The position numbers and the translations under genes are program-made. The notes under the pieces are model-generated. The model searched no databases and was not told where the DNA came from. It saw nothing but the letters and a program-made list of their open reading frames with translations. 64,000 nt of DNA from Emergomyces orientalis (lineage: Eukaryota; Ascomycota; Eurotiomycetes; Onygenales; Ajellomycetaceae): NCBI GenBank assembly GCA_002110485.1, contig MOWL01000070.1, positions 248,001 to 312,000 on the forward strand, written 5' to 3'. This document shows, in pieces, positions 1-11,992 of the stretch (position 1 is the stretch's first letter; every line of letters starts with the position of its first letter).

Positions 1-3000
1 GATTGGGCGCCTGAAACAATAGAGTGGAATGACGGCACGAAGATTACACTCACTCATACAGAAAATGTTCCGCTCCCCGGCGAGAAGGAGAAAGATACAG
101 CGAAGGACAGAAAACCGTCCCCTCCCTTACTCGAAACCAAATCCAAGCTCTTACTTTCTAAAACGAGCTCCGTTGGCCCAAATGCGACTATTCTGAAACT
201 TGGGGCAAACTCCGATAAACAAAACAGACCAGGGGAATCTTTAACAAAGGGGCAGAATGAGAAACCGACACTGACTTCGAAGGCCCAGTCAGCAGCTCAC
301 AGGTCTCCATGGGCTCCTCTGCCACCAATTGACAAAGTCCCACCTGTGACGATTAATCCCACTCTACCTGGTCCACCAGCCCGTTTTTCTCAACGTGATC
401 CTCATGGCCATGCCCCTGGCTCAGCAACATCAGCCCCAGCCAAGGAAATCGCGGCGGATGACTTTAATCGATCGTGGAGAGATACTCATTCCACTATGCC
501 TCGAGAACTTTATAATTCACAGTCAGGTCGATATGAACCTGTTTTGGATACTCGACGAGGCCCAGCTAGAAACGAACCAAATTTCAGGCCTCCTTCGCTC
601 CTCCAACGGCCCACCCACGGGGAGCAACCTAGCCCTGGAGAACCCTCCCCGACATTCCAGTCTCGCGGATCCGCTGCTGATGGTGCTTCTTGGGGGAGGA
701 GGCGTACATCTTCGAATGTAAGCGGGGGAAGTGGCGCTTTTGCTCGGCGAATGTCTCTCGGAAAAGTGCCCGTTAATGGTGTCAATGAACAGTCATCATC
801 GCCTCTCCCTCACCAGAGGGGGCCATATCCTCCTCGTGGGATTTCGCCATCCCAATCCTCCACTCGCCAAAGCCGTGCCGGCCCCCTATCCACCCACTAT
901 GCACCGCCTGGGTTCCATGGCGGCGCTCCTCAACAACCGGGTCCGTCATTAACAGAGGAAACAGGCCAGCAGCAAGCACCGTTCGAGGATCCCATCGCAA
1001 TGCAACAACGCATCATGCGCGAAAAACGAGAACTCGCAAGACAGCGCCGGAAAGAAGAGGAAGAAAGGGAAGAAGCAGCAAAACAGGAAAGAATCAGATT
1101 GAAGCTTCAAGCTATGGGAATGCCTTCTGAAAAACCATCGGAAAAGACGACCGAAAAACTTTCTGACCACCCATCGGAAAAACCAGCTGTCGAGGAATCA
1201 TCTGCGCAATCTGAGTTATCAAAACAATCAGCAACAGGCGCCACCATTCACTCGCCTCCCAAACCTCCTGTTCCTGAACCTTCAGGGGAACCTAAACAAT
1301 ATGGAATGATGAAAGTACACCACCCAGCATCCGCTAAGAAATTGGTAGCAGCGAGTGAAAGAGGCCCAGACAGACCATTCACAAACAACCAGCCCCGCCA
1401 ACCGCCATCACCGTCCCGTGATTCTAAATTCGAATCTAACCGACCACTCGCAGCGAACGTAAATGGAGTACGTCCCTCTGCAGAGTCTTCTCCAACAGAA
1501 TCACGCAATGAATCCGTAATGGATGAAAAGCCTCCGCAGTGGAAGGGACCCCTTGCAGGAGCAGCACCCTACACTTCTTGGTCTGGCCAAAAGCTTAGTT
1601 CTCATTCCGCTCCAACTTCGTCTTTGTGGGGCCCACTGAGCAATGATAAGGCGCTCGGAAATGGCACTTTTGACAGGAATTTGACCGGGTTTCCTTCCCG
1701 GGATTTACCACTGACGATAGGACTACCACCCGCAAACGACAGGCTTGGTGGTACCGACAGGCCGCGGACCATGGCAGATAATGGCCGACCGTCATCGCCA
1801 TTATCATCCCCACAAGAACGACCCTCCCGACTTGCCATCAGCGAACCTCTAAAACCAATTGCTCGACCCACACCTATAGGACCTCCAACCTCCCATTCGC
1901 AATCACAACGATGGCAACATGATCAAGTTTCTCGTCGATCCCAGGACAAAGCTGGCTGGAATGATTTCCATACCGTTGCAGCAAAAGCAGAAGCAGAAGA
2001 GAGTGAGAAATTTCATCGAGAACTAGCAGCCCTGCGTGAGGAGGAAGCCCGAACTGGTCTCACCCCAGCCTCCCTTCAAGCCTCATTTAATGAAACCTGG
2101 CGGCAAGTCGAGAATGATCAGACTGGTCAGCGCCAAATCGTTGGCATTACCAGAACAACGGACAGGGTACCGTCGCTTCCACCGCTTGACGGGTTCCCGC
2201 CAACTGTTACTCCGCTACCCTTCTCCGAAATGTCCACAAAGCCCCTCGCAAATACTACTGGAAGAGAGTCGAGATTTTTCCCTCATGGTAGCGACCAGCT
2301 TAAAAGGCCAGCAAATATCCCCAGCACATATCTTCGGGGCCCGTCGCCACCTCCACCAGACGATATTTCCAGCCACCCAGTTTTCACTGGAGATTCTAAC
2401 CGGCCGTTGGTCCACCTACCAACCCCGAAACCCCGCGTGAAACTCCCTCCACGGCAGGCATCCCCGCCGCCACCTCCTGCCACATTCGCTGCCATGGTTG
2501 CGGCTCCAGTAGCCCGCCCTGTTACTCAACCTGTTGCAAACACGACATCATGGCAAGACAGATTTAATGGTTTGTTTGGTAAGAAGCCTTCGCCGGGTAA
2601 GAATTATGCTCTTGCCGTCACTTCGGCTACAAAGGAACCCCTTGAAATCCAGCCATCCACATCACCCGCCTCAGTATCCTTTCCCCAGTATGACGAGGTT
2701 GAACTTCTCCGCGATGCCGGCAGAGCCACGTCTAAAGATGTTGAGGATGAGGAGGCTATTTTTGAGGACCGTGAAGCAGGCTCGACGCCAGTTGTGAAAA
2801 TGCCAATCATGGCTCCCAAAGCAGCCTGGCTGCCGGCCCTCCCACCACCACATTCCCGTTTGCGTGCTAAATATCAAAAGCCTGTTCAACCCTTGAGCAT
2901 TGAGCCTTATATTTCCGGGTTCTTTGACGACGATCATGCTTCAGTTATCATTCATCTACCCGGTGATGATGTAGCTAAAACGCTAATCTTGCCAAAAAAG

Positions 3001-3195
3001 GGAGGAAATACCCCTTCACGCCAAAGAGGACCCTCCGCGTTCAAACAGCGGAAAAATGTGAAGCCTAGAGAGGGTTCTGGCAACTATAGCCATTCTCACG
3101 CACCAAGAAAGCATCCACAATCTACGTCTACCCTACCTCGAGCACCCCAAAGCGGTGGCAGCTGGGCCAACCGTGCATCTGGCACCGCTCATTAA
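1..3195 (+). CDS. Conserved fungal disordered protein, 5' truncated by window edge
   Basis: The reading frame is open from base 1 (first codons D-W-A-P-E-T) to the TAA at 3193-3195, about 1,064 residues. The real start lies upstream, so the first in-frame ATG-like codon near 346 should not be taken as the start. The protein is dominated by Pro, Ser, Arg and Gln and is probably mostly disordered. Recognisable pieces are a PWAPLPPIDK stretch just before 346, a highly charged K/R/E helix (about 1011-1119, probable coiled coil), several poly-Pro blocks, and a more ordered acidic C-terminal part (about 2690-2990) before a basic tail. I do not recognise a named domain and assign no function. It converges tail-to-tail with ESA1. 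That it is a real gene is clear from frame length and codon use; its role is unknown. Confidence 0.85.
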   Translation, partial: DWAPETIEWNDGTKITLTHTENVPLPGEKEKDTAKDRKPSPPLLETKSKLLLSKTSSVGPNATILKLGANSDKQNRPGESLTKGQNEKPTLTSKAQSAAHRSPWAPLPPIDKVPPVTINPTLPGPPARFSQRDPHGHAPGSATSAPAKEIAADDFNRSWRDTHSTMPRELYNSQSGRYEPVLDTRRGPARNEPNFRPPSLLQRPTHGEQPSPGEPSPTFQSRGSAADGASWGRRRTSSNVSGGSGAFARRMSLGKVPVNGVNEQSSSPLPHQRGPYPPRGISPSQSSTRQSRAGPLSTHYAPPGFHGGAPQQPGPSLTEETGQQQAPFEDPIAMQQRIMREKRELARQRRKEEEEREEAAKQERIRLKLQAMGMPSEKPSEKTTEKLSDHPSEKPAVEESSAQSELSKQSATGATIHSPPKPPVPEPSGEPKQYGMMKVHHPASAKKLVAASERGPDRPFTNNQPRQPPSPSRDSKFESNRPLAANVNGVRPSAESSPTESRNESVMDEKPPQWKGPLAGAAPYTSWSGQKLSSHSAPTSSLWGPLSNDKALGNGTFDRNLTGFPSRDLPLTIGLPPANDRLGGTDRPRTMADNGRPSSPLSSPQERPSRLAISEPLKPIARPTPIGPPTSHSQSQRWQHDQVSRRSQDKAGWNDFHTVAAKAEAEESEKFHRELAALREEEARTGLTPASLQASFNETWRQVENDQTGQRQIVGITRTTDRVPSLPPLDGFPPTVTPLPFSEMSTKPLANTTGRESRFFPHGSDQLKRPANIPSTYLRGPSPPPPDDISSHPVFTGDSNRPLVHLPTPKPRVKLPPRQASPPPPPATFAAMVAAPVARPVTQPVANTTSWQDRFNGLFGKKPSPGKNYALAVTSATKEPLEIQPSTSPASVSFPQYDEVELLRDAGRATSKDVEDEEAIFEDREAGSTPVVKMPIMAPKAAWLPALPPPHSRLRAKYQKPVQPLSIEPYISGFFDDDHASVIIHLPGDDVAKTLILPKKGGNTPSRQRGPSAFKQRKNVKPREGSGNYSHSHAPRKHPQSTSTLPRAPQSGGSWANRASGTAH

Positions 3196-4965
3196 CGATA
3201 TTCGAATGCAAGTTTTAGGAATTCGGTCTCATCTTGCGTGGCACGTTTTAGGTTCAATTCTCTGCATTGGCTATCGACTTTCATCGCTTCCTTTGCCAAG
3301 AGTTGAACTTGAGAGTATTTTACTTTTTCGGGAAATTCCTGGGAGCCTTATTTGCCTGTACCCTTTTAGTTCCTCCTTTCTCGTTATGTTTCATTCTAAT
3401 CCTATGCTTATACTCGCCGCTATTGCTCTTCTTTCCATTCTCCTTTGGCTTGATTAACCTTTGCATCTCACCATATAAACACCAACACCTCCTCCATCAA
3501 CCTCTACGTCCCACCTCCCGCGCAACTTACTTCAACCACATTAAATGTGTTCTTTATACTGAGCTGCCGAATCTACCTGAAAGGAACGAAGATGAGGTCT
3601 TTTTTCGTACTCTTTAATGTGCACCTCTTACCGTCCAGAAACAGAGCACCTTAAATTCATTTCAATCAAGGTGACAAAATGATTCCTGGCATTATGGGGA
3701 CTTGTACATTATTCCCTTCCTTTTTATCGAAATTAGCATGTCGTTTTATAACTCAGCGTGAAATTGATATTTTTGCGCCCTCTTTTGTATTAAAACCGAT
3801 GAAACCGTATCAAGAGCTGGTGGTTTTAAGAATAATACTGACGACCGGCTGCTGTAGAGGCTCATGCATGCGGGCTTTTTGCCAATCCATGAATGGGCCA
3901 CTTCATCTCAGTATTGACCTTGGCCGTTGAAAGGGAAGCCTGCTCTCAAAACCATCGCGGCCTTATAAGTTCTCTGAAATGTTATCAATATATTTGAGTT
4001 TCTTCTGCATCTTTCTTTCTTGAATGCCCTCAGTAGAGAGTGGTGGCCCGGATTGTAAAGAAATATTGAAATATTAATTACCACCGGCATTTCAGAGAGT
4101 TGCCAGCCCATCACATTCTTTGCTCTACCTCTGAGGAATGTCATTAGTGACCCCAAGCTCTTTGACCAATCATGAAGCTATAAAAGAAAAATAATAATGA
4201 AACAAATATATATATATATTTACTTTTTTACTTTTTTCCCAGCAAGAGATCAAGAAAAAAAAAATCGTTCCATAGGCTTGGCGGTAACTTATATAATAGC
4301 TGAGCTACTCAGGATCACTGAGAAGATCTGAATAAAAGTGTGTGTTTGACTTATATTCAGTGAGATTTTGACATGATTCTTTACAATTGTTGTTCACATT
4401 GTGTAATTTTTCTATTTAGTATTTTTATAATCTGGAGCAGCTGCTAGTGGATCCGAGACACTATATAAATATCTGCACTATTTTAATAATGTTTTCGGTG
4501 AACTATTCATTTCATTACTTATACAGTACTCCAATTAATTATATAAAAGTTTTTATTAAGATTGTCAAGTGGCGAATAGCTTGTTATGTAACTTGTTTTG
4601 TAGCTTGCTATACGAAAAAAGCAATTGCATGTGAAGGGGTAGAGATACATACGAATATAAGTTCGATGGGTGTTGTAGCAAAAGATATAGATAAGAATCC
4701 GCCCAAACCCCAGTGAAACGCCAGCATAAAAGATAAGGGAAAATAAGAGCCTCCTCCCCCCCAAAAAAAAAAAAAAAAGAAAAAACCTCTTGAAGCACAC
4801 CAAACACCTCGCTCAGCAGGAACAGTTTTAAAACAAATAAATAGTATCGTCGAAAGAAACCACCCATTAAAAGCCGTGGGGCTGCAGAGGAAATCTTGCT
4901 CACGTATACATAAGCAGGAAAGGCCGGGAAGCAAACAAGAGAGCAGAAGAACGAGAAAATTAATT
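3196..4965. other. Convergent intergenic region, AT-rich
   Basis: About 1.8 kb between two convergent genes. It holds an AT dinucleotide run near 4206-4221 and a poly(A) tract near 4763-4778. Only short open frames occur, without splice-supported continuity. It presumably contains both 3' UTRs; I see no gene. Confidence 0.6.
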
Positions 4966-6956
4966 CTACCAATTCCACGTTCGGCTTGACGCAGTAAAAA
5001 CTGGAGGTTTCCATTGTAACCTGGCGGGATCGATTTTGCGGGCGCCTTTTATTTTTTCTTTCTCCAAACGCTTTTTGTGTTGTTCGATCACGGCATCGGT
5101 GAGGACGATGATCCAGTTTCCCTTCTGTAAAAAGTATTAGTATATAAAGATCCTGTTTTATGAATTTGATGTCTCATGCTAATTTTCCTGAAAGAATTCC
5201 CCGGGGGGATAGGTATAGGGGTGGGCATACATTATATCTAAGGAGATTTAACACGACCAACGTCTCATGCACATCCTTCTCTGTCATTGCGCTAAGACTC
5301 GCCAGCTCACTTTCACTAATGGTCTCTCGACCTGGCTCCATCAAGATGTCGACGATAGTTTCTCGCCAGTATTGACGGTAGCCCAAGAGTCCCAGGTCAC
5401 TCAAAGGCTTTTCGGGTGAACCCAGCTTGTTTTCTCGTTTGCTGAGCTCGTAGCTGAAAGCGATGAGCAGACGGCCAAAGCCTCGACGCTGGTATTGCGG
5501 TAATGTAAGGATACAGGCTACATTATACCCTTCTGCAGATTCTTTTTCTTTGGAGAAATATCCGACCAAATGGCAACCATGCTCGTCACGCGTAGTCATA
5601 CAGTAGAAGAGGAAAGGGTCAACGTCGTAATAGAGGGTTTTGTGATCGAGGAATAATTTGCTAAGGAGACATAGATTTCGACACCAGGTTCGCTGGCGTC
5701 GTCCATCGACCTCGAAGAACGAAACGTTATCGTCACGATAGATTTCATTTCCTGGGGGGTGAACAAGGGTACATTTGGCACGGTGTCTTTCAAACGACCG
5801 TTTCTGATCAAAGTAGCTGAGGCAGAACTCATCAATGTACACCATGTCCGCATCAGTGAAGTGTGCTGGATACGGCGAAAAGTACCAAGGTTCTATCTCA
5901 AATTTGCCCATCTGGATATGAGTCAAGTTTCGTACCCGATGGATCTCAGTCGGGTTTTGAGTCATACTCCCGCTTGTTCGAAGCTTTTCAATCTCTTCTT
6001 CTCGCGCAATTTCACCAGCAAGCTTATCCTCTTCTTCCTTTATGGCTTGCTTTGCCTCTGCATCAACAGCATCGAGCATTTCGATATCTTCTGACTCCCC
6101 ATCTAGTCTAGGCGTGCCAACCGAAGAAACAGCCTCGCTGCCCAGCAGCGAGAGGTTCAGTGGAGTTACATCTTCACGGTTCTCTTTCCCGCCAGCCTTG
6201 GACGGGCGAGATGACTTGCTGATATTCAGATTTTTGCCAGCAAGAAGATCTGGAGCCGTCGATATTTCTCGACTATCTGCTCGAGCCTGCTTCGGGGCAT
6301 TCTTTGGTTGCGCCTTTGGAGCTGCTGCACCAGCAGTTTTCTTCTTCTCCGGCTTCTCTGGCTGCGGCCACTCGACCTCCTGGGTCAAATCAATCCTAGA
6401 TGCTGGTACCCATTCTGCACGAGTACATTTATTAGCATGACGTCAAATAGTGCTTTGCATATATGTTTCTGAACAACTTTCTGAACGTACCATCAAGACG
6501 TTTATTGAAGTCGACGTAGTGTACACTGGTGGGTACCGTTAGCATACTGTGCTTAGATAGGGGAGGAATGGATAAGAAGGGCATCGTACTAAAAACTTGG
6601 GCCCCCCTTCCGCTGTCTCATGGATAAAATCTCTGCTTTTCGATGCTCGCTATCCTATATTCATTCGCCGTTAATCACTTCCCGCTTGAAAACTGGCGTT
6701 TATGTATATGTATCACGTGACCCTAAAGTAGCTGGGCACCAAAAAAATTTCTCTCACCTTCTCGACAAACGCCTTCACGCCGATCCTACAAATTCGATGG
6801 AAATCAGCACATTTAGATGTTCAGGATGACTTCTGCGGTGGGAATTTCGTGTATGTCGAAATTTGGAGCGTACCTTAGGGTATTGAGAGTGGCAAATCCC
6901 TTTTCGACGGGGTCTGGGGTGCCAGAGACCTCTTGAGAAGCATCGCTGACCCCCAT
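4966..6956 (-). CDS. esa1: MYST-family histone acetyltransferase Esa1 (KAT5/Tip60 type)
   Basis: Catalytic subunit of the NuA4 complex, acetylating histone H4/H2A tails in the nucleus. Six exons (minus strand): 6956-6874, 6785-6758, 6654-6590, 6525-6491, 6414-5231, 5124-4966; 1,554 nt, 517 aa, all phases consistent. Residues about 28-85 form the chromo-barrel (FYVHYVDFNKRLDEWV). A Lys/Ala-rich linker follows, then the MYST domain with an incomplete C2HC finger (EFCLSYF...RHRAKC, where the first Cys of the metazoan form is Asp), autoacetylation-site lysine region LLSKLFLDHKTLYYD, catalytic Cys about 371 (ACILTLP), the acetyl-CoA loop QYQRRGFGR (about 377-385) and catalytic Glu about 405 (SPEKPLSDLG). 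The C-terminal exon encodes KGNWIIVLTDAVIEQHKKR. The N-terminal half is unusually fragmented into exons of 28, 65 and 35 nt. An in-frame ATG lies upstream at 7133 with no stop between; I prefer 6956 because the extension is His/Thr-rich and unlike the family. Confidence 0.95.
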
Positions 6957-7479
6957 GTTATTCGCAACAATATTTTCTACGGGGCACGACGTTGTTTTGA
7001 GATGGAAATGGACGTTATGATGGAGATATTGATGGATGATGTTGACTCGCGTTGTCGCTGTTGTTGGAGTTGGTGGTTTTTTTGATGTTCCTGGCTGGTG
7101 ATGGCTCACTATGAGCGAATGAGGCGGCGGCACTGGTTAACGCCACCACAGCAGCCTTGGAACAGCTGGAGGTTCCCGGAACTCGCCTGACTCAGCAGAT
7201 ATCTGCTAGGTATTTTCCTGCGGCTCGAGATATAATTTCTCAACAGAGCTCGATAAACAATTTCAATTCTGGCTTTCTGTAAATTCTGAATGAATCTCAA
7301 AGTAGTAATAATGCATGATCTGCTTTAGAAAAAAAGTAAAATCCACCAGACTAAAAGATAACCCCTCAACGCTTTGTAAGGATATGATATTAATACAAGA
7401 CTCCCCTTGCCCAATATGATAGCCATAAGATTGATCGAGCATCTGACGATTAGCACATCATCGTTCGTCATTCTTTCCA

Positions 7480-9974
7480 CTAATGCCATCCATTCACCAC
7501 GCCGCTCTCTAGTGACTCTAGTTCATCCTTTCGCGATTTGTACAACTCCTGCGCCTCGCGCTCCCGTCGAGTGACAAAAGTCACTTCATCACGAATACCT
7601 TCGAGTCTCCTGCCAATTCCTGATTCCTCTCCAAGCTGAAGTGTTCGGAAAGCGTCTAGATCGAATCTGGCCTTTTCAAGAGCTTCGCTAGCTTCAACAA
7701 TTTTAGTCCTGAGAATTTTTGCCCGAGCTTGATATCCGCCGTTGTGGAGAGAAATTTTCTTTTCCAGCTTGTTACCTTGGTCTGCCGTGGCCAGAAGCGA
7801 CGCCTGAACATTTTCAAAGGCGGTCATCATTTGTTGCTCTTGCAGCTCATAATCATCGTCATCGGCATAGAGCGAAAGGCCTGGAAGGCCTGAGAATTCA
7901 TGGAGGGACGACCAAGATGTCGTGAAACCATCCTGCCAATCTTGATGAGAAGGAAGAGAGGCAGCCTCAGCTGCGATAATCGCACGGGCCTCAGCGAGTT
8001 GTGCATCGCTAAAAGAAGCCAATTTCGGAGCTTTCCCTTCAATCTTGGCGCGGGGCAAGGGGAACCTTCGTGCATCATGGGCTATAAGAGTGGCCATCTC
8101 GCGCGTAATCAAACTTTGGATAGGATCTGCAACATTATTGGACATCTCCAATAACCCGTCTATGTCAATCACACTTGGGCGCGGTAGCCCTAGCTGGTAT
8201 ACTTGAGTTTGCCTTTTAAATTCAGCTTGAGCCGCTTTGCGAGCGGCAGCTTTATTTCTCCTATCCCGCTCAGCTGCGTCCTCTTCTGAGAGCACCTCTT
8301 TGCCAGTTGGCTCTGCATGTTCCGTTGGCATTTCCTCCAACTCCCACTCCATCTCTTTCGGTGAAGGAAGACTGCCAAGTTGGCTACGTAATTGGCGTCG
8401 CAGAAAGTCTTCACGCACTTTCATCTCCTTTGGCGTGTTACCAACAAGAGTTCCTATACCAGAATCTTTGTTGATAGCGAAATTGTCTCTAGGTGTACGT
8501 AGTGGGGTAGCTCCTGGCCCGATCGGCGTTTTCATTGGAGTGGCACCTATACCATTCGCACCAGCTTGGCGAAATGGTGTGGCCATCGGATTCGGTGTAA
8601 CGAGTGCGTGTTTCCGCGGCGCAATTCCCTCGAAACCAGTAGATCCACCCCCTTCATGCAAAGGCGTATTCTCTCCGCCCAGCAGAGATGATTGTGTTTC
8701 CGTCAAGGCTTTGATATTTCGGATTTCGTTTGCAATACGATCTTCTTCAACTGGAGCCCTGGGAGTTCGAATAGGAGTGCCACCAACGATTGCAGAATAG
8801 TTGCTGATTAAACCTCGCGTGCCATCATTTTCTTCATCCCCTGCCATTTTGCTCGCCCGCTCTCCAGCCATACCCATTTTCACGATCTCTTCCAGTTCAG
8901 TTTCGCTGACTTGGGGAGAGGGAAGTACCAGGGCCCGACGCTTACTACTCTGTTCCGCTTCTCGGATTTTCTGCATCTGTCCTGCCTTTGCAGCTGCAGC
9001 GAATGCAGAATTGCCACTTTTGTCATTTTTCCTTCTCTTCCTGTCGGGATCTTCGTCTTGATCGACTTTCCGCTTACTGGCGAGCTGTTGCTTCCGAGGG
9101 TCAAATAGCGCCCTCTGTCGCTCATTTTTGGCTTCCTCTTCCAAAGTATCGTAGAAACCCGGGGCTGGCTGTTTTTCAAAAGGAATATCCGCGTTGTAAT
9201 CCATCTGGCCCTTCTTCCGGGTGACGACCTTAATGTTGATGCCAGCATTTTTCAGCTCACGACGCTTTTGTAGAACCGCGAGGCGCCGTGACTCTTCCAA
9301 TTGGCGTTCTCGAGCTTTCCGCTTGGCCTTTTTTCCTTGTGTGTTCGCGAGACGGGCACGCGCCTCGCTAAGCATCTCCTTTTCGTCCTCATCGAGGTCG
9401 ATGGTATCAGGGCGCGCGGGTTTAGATTCGGGGTCAGGATCCAGTTCACCAGGCCTAAGGAAGAGGTGTTAGTAGTGATGATTTATAGGGAGGGAGTATT
9501 AACGTACCGTAGCCTTCTCACATCATCAGCACTTGGGGCTGCAGTCTCACCCCCAGCAGGACCGCCTAGGCCCAGCTCATCGGATTCCCGTGCCTCTGCT
9601 TCATCCAATAGCTTTTGATATCGTTCTAAACACTGGGTTGCTGTCCTTCCGACAATAGGAGCGATAGTTCGCCATTGCGTAGGCATTAACTTGGCCAGAT
9701 GTAGCAGTTTTTCATCTTCCTCTCGCGACCACTCGATCTTGCGGATAGCGGGGTCGAGCCATTCCGCCCAGCGCGCCTTGCATTGTTTCGGTGTTTTTCT
9801 AGCAAGAAGAGATGATACTCGCGCCCACTGATTCAGTCCATATTTGGACACAGCTACCTTCACGATCTCATCCTCAATATTCGTCCTGGTGAAAGGATTA
9901 GCAAGAGGCAACACACAGAAACCAATGTAACAATAGATGGAAGCTTACCAGACTCCGCCCTTGACAACTGGCAT
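7480..9974 (-). CDS. cdc5: Pre-mRNA splicing factor Cdc5/Cef1
   Basis: Core component of the Prp19 (NineTeen) complex, acting in spliceosome activation in the nucleus. Three exons (minus): 9974-9949, 9885-9508, 9454-7480; 2,379 nt, 792 aa, the usual fungal length. The first exon is only 26 nt (MPVVKGGV and two bases of the Trp codon), spliced to TNIEDEIVKVAVSKYGLNQW. Two tandem Myb repeats fill residues about 1-110 (NQWARVSSLLARKTPKQCKARW and WSREEDEKLLHLAKLMPTQW). A Lys/Arg/Glu-rich region with TP-rich repeats follows (TPIRTPRAP, GATPMKTPIGPGATPLRTPRDN), typical CDK-phosphorylated Cdc5 sequence, then a C-terminal coiled coil. The second intron is just 53 nt (9455-9507) and has a perfect CTAAC branch site. 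The gene is divergent from NOP53, with 256 bp between the two ATGs. Confidence 0.95.
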
Positions 9975-10230
9975 CTTGACAGGCGATGTTGATGACCAGG
10001 CTTGGGGTTGGTTGTTGCTTTACCTGCTTAAAGTTGTCGGATGCGTGCAGAGGAATGATGGCAAAAGAGTTTTGGCGCAGGAGCCGCACTAATTTAGCGC
10101 CGTTGCCGCCAACCCAATCGATAAACCACCAACGCCCAAATTTTCTGGCGCTGAAGGCGCTATCTTGAAAATTATCAGACACTCAATACTACCACTTACG
10201 GGCCAGCGATACGGCCATTAGCAGACAAAA

Positions 10231-11655
10231 ATGGCGACCACAGTCGAGGCTCCTCATCAATACAAGCAGCCTTCTCGAAAAGGGAAAAAGGCGTGGAGAA
10301 AGCATGTGGATGTTACCGAAGTCGATGCAGGCCTACAACGAGTGCGAGATGAAGAAATCGAAGGGTGCGCCCACTTTCCTTAGCGGACTTACCATTTTGT
10401 ATTGAAATTGATTACTAAACTTTCTCCATCTTTTTAGAGGTGTTATTGCAGAAAAACCCTCGGAAGAACTTTATGTCCTAGACTCCAAAGGTTCTGACGA
10501 GATTCAACGAAAAGTGAAAAGTACTAAGCCCCTCAAGTGTGATGAGATACTTGCCCGACGTTCTGCAATCCCTTCAGTTGATAGCCGCAAGCGAGGAAGC
10601 TCCAGAGTTACGGATGGGATAATTGAGCCAAAAAGCAAGCGGACGAAGAGCGACTGGGTTACTCACAAAGAGTGGATGCGGTTGAAGCAGGTTGCGAAAG
10701 ATGCAAACATTCTGGAACAGGACGATGATAAAAGAATATCGCATGACCCTTGGGGTCAGGACGACACGCCGGAGCCCGCTGAAGAAACCAAGTTTAATTT
10801 CCTCGAGAAACCAAAACCAATTGTTGCACCTCCAACGTCGAAGCTTCCCCCACTTTCGTTAGCCGCCAACGGAAAGCCTGTGCCATCAGTAAAAAAGCCT
10901 GAAGCAGGAATAAGTTATAACCCGTCGTTCGAAGACTGGGACCTCCTTTTAACTGAGGAGGGTCAAAAGGAAGTTGAGGCTGAGAAGAAGCGACTGGAAG
11001 AGGAGAAAGCAGAGCAAGAAAGATTAGCGCGGATCGAAGCTGCGAAAGATGACAACGGGGAGGCCCGATCAGACGATGAGAGTGCTTGGGAGGGTTTTGA
11101 GAGTGAATATGAGACCCCTGAATGGCTCAAGAAAAAGAGGCCGGAGAGGAAAACTAAAGCCCAACGCAATAAGATAAGAAGGAGAAAAGAAGCTGAGAGA
11201 AGAGCGAAATGGGAAGCGCAACTAAAGAAACGAGAAGAACAAGCCGCTCAAGTGAAGGCGATAGCTGAGGCGGTCGCAGCTAAAGAAGAAGCTGAGCAGC
11301 AATTGAAAAAGGCCGAGGATGAATCGTCAATAGAGGGAGACGATCGAGTTCTCAGGAAAAGGCCGTTCGGGAAAAACCCGTAAGTACCTCCGTTGCGCTG
11401 ACATGTGTATAGATTCTATTGTCTGACTATTTACAATTCAGCGTTCCTGCAAAACCCTTGGAGGTTGTTCTCCCGGACGAGCTACAAGACTCTCTACGCT
11501 TATTGAAGCCTGAAGGCAATCTACTCGGGGACAGATTCCGGAATCTCATTGTTCAGGGTAAACTTGAAGCGAGGAACCCGATTACGCAACCAAAGAAGGC
11601 GAGGAGGGATTATACGGAAAAGTGGACTTACAAGGATTTTAAAATCAAACCATAG
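10231..11655 (+). CDS. nop53: 60S ribosome biogenesis protein Nop53 (GLTSCR2/PICT1 family)
   Basis: Nucleolar factor that recruits the Mtr4-exosome to process 7S pre-rRNA on pre-60S particles. Three exons: 10231-10364, 10438-11379, 11442-11655; 1,290 nt, 429 aa with consistent phases. The N-terminus has the family pattern RKGKKAWRKHVDVTEVDAGL followed by RDEEI. The centre is acidic and charged, with a long Arg/Lys/Glu helix (about 10970-11320). The C-terminus ends with the conserved segments PDELQDSLRLLKPEGNLLGD and DRFRNLIVQGKLEARNPI before a basic tail (YTEKWTYKDFKIKP). The first coding bases lie 256 bp from the CDC5 ATG on the other strand, so the two probably share a bidirectional promoter. 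Assignment rests on N- and C-terminal signatures. Confidence 0.9.
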
Positions 11656-11992
11656 ATGGATAGGCTTATTGGCGTTTTTACGGACTTTTTATGCTATAAT
11701 ATGAATTCTGGAGGCTTAATGCAATTACCATGACCTTTTTTGTAGTTTGAAATACTTTTCCGTCGTTAGCTACCTGAGCAGAACGACTTTGGAGTCCACC
11801 TGTTTGCTCTGTTTGCAGGGGTTTCCCGAAACTCGAAAATACTACCTCTGGATTTATTTCTCTTACTCTGCAACTTCCACCCAACATATCATTCCACACT
11901 TTACGAACACTGCTATTCCAAAACATATTCCCTGTCATTTTATTGTCCCTCGATATCGTGATGGACGTATAACGAACTTCGCCACCACTGGA

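Noticed and set aside
4565..5014. Minus-strand Phe-rich frames overlapping the ESA1 3' end
   Set aside because: Phe run is the translation of a poly(A) tract; overlaps the last ESA1 exon in another frame.
6957..7133. N-terminal extension of ESA1 from the in-frame ATG at 7133
   Set aside because: The added residues are His/Thr-rich and unlike the family; more likely 5' leader. Kept as a finding because no stop intervenes.
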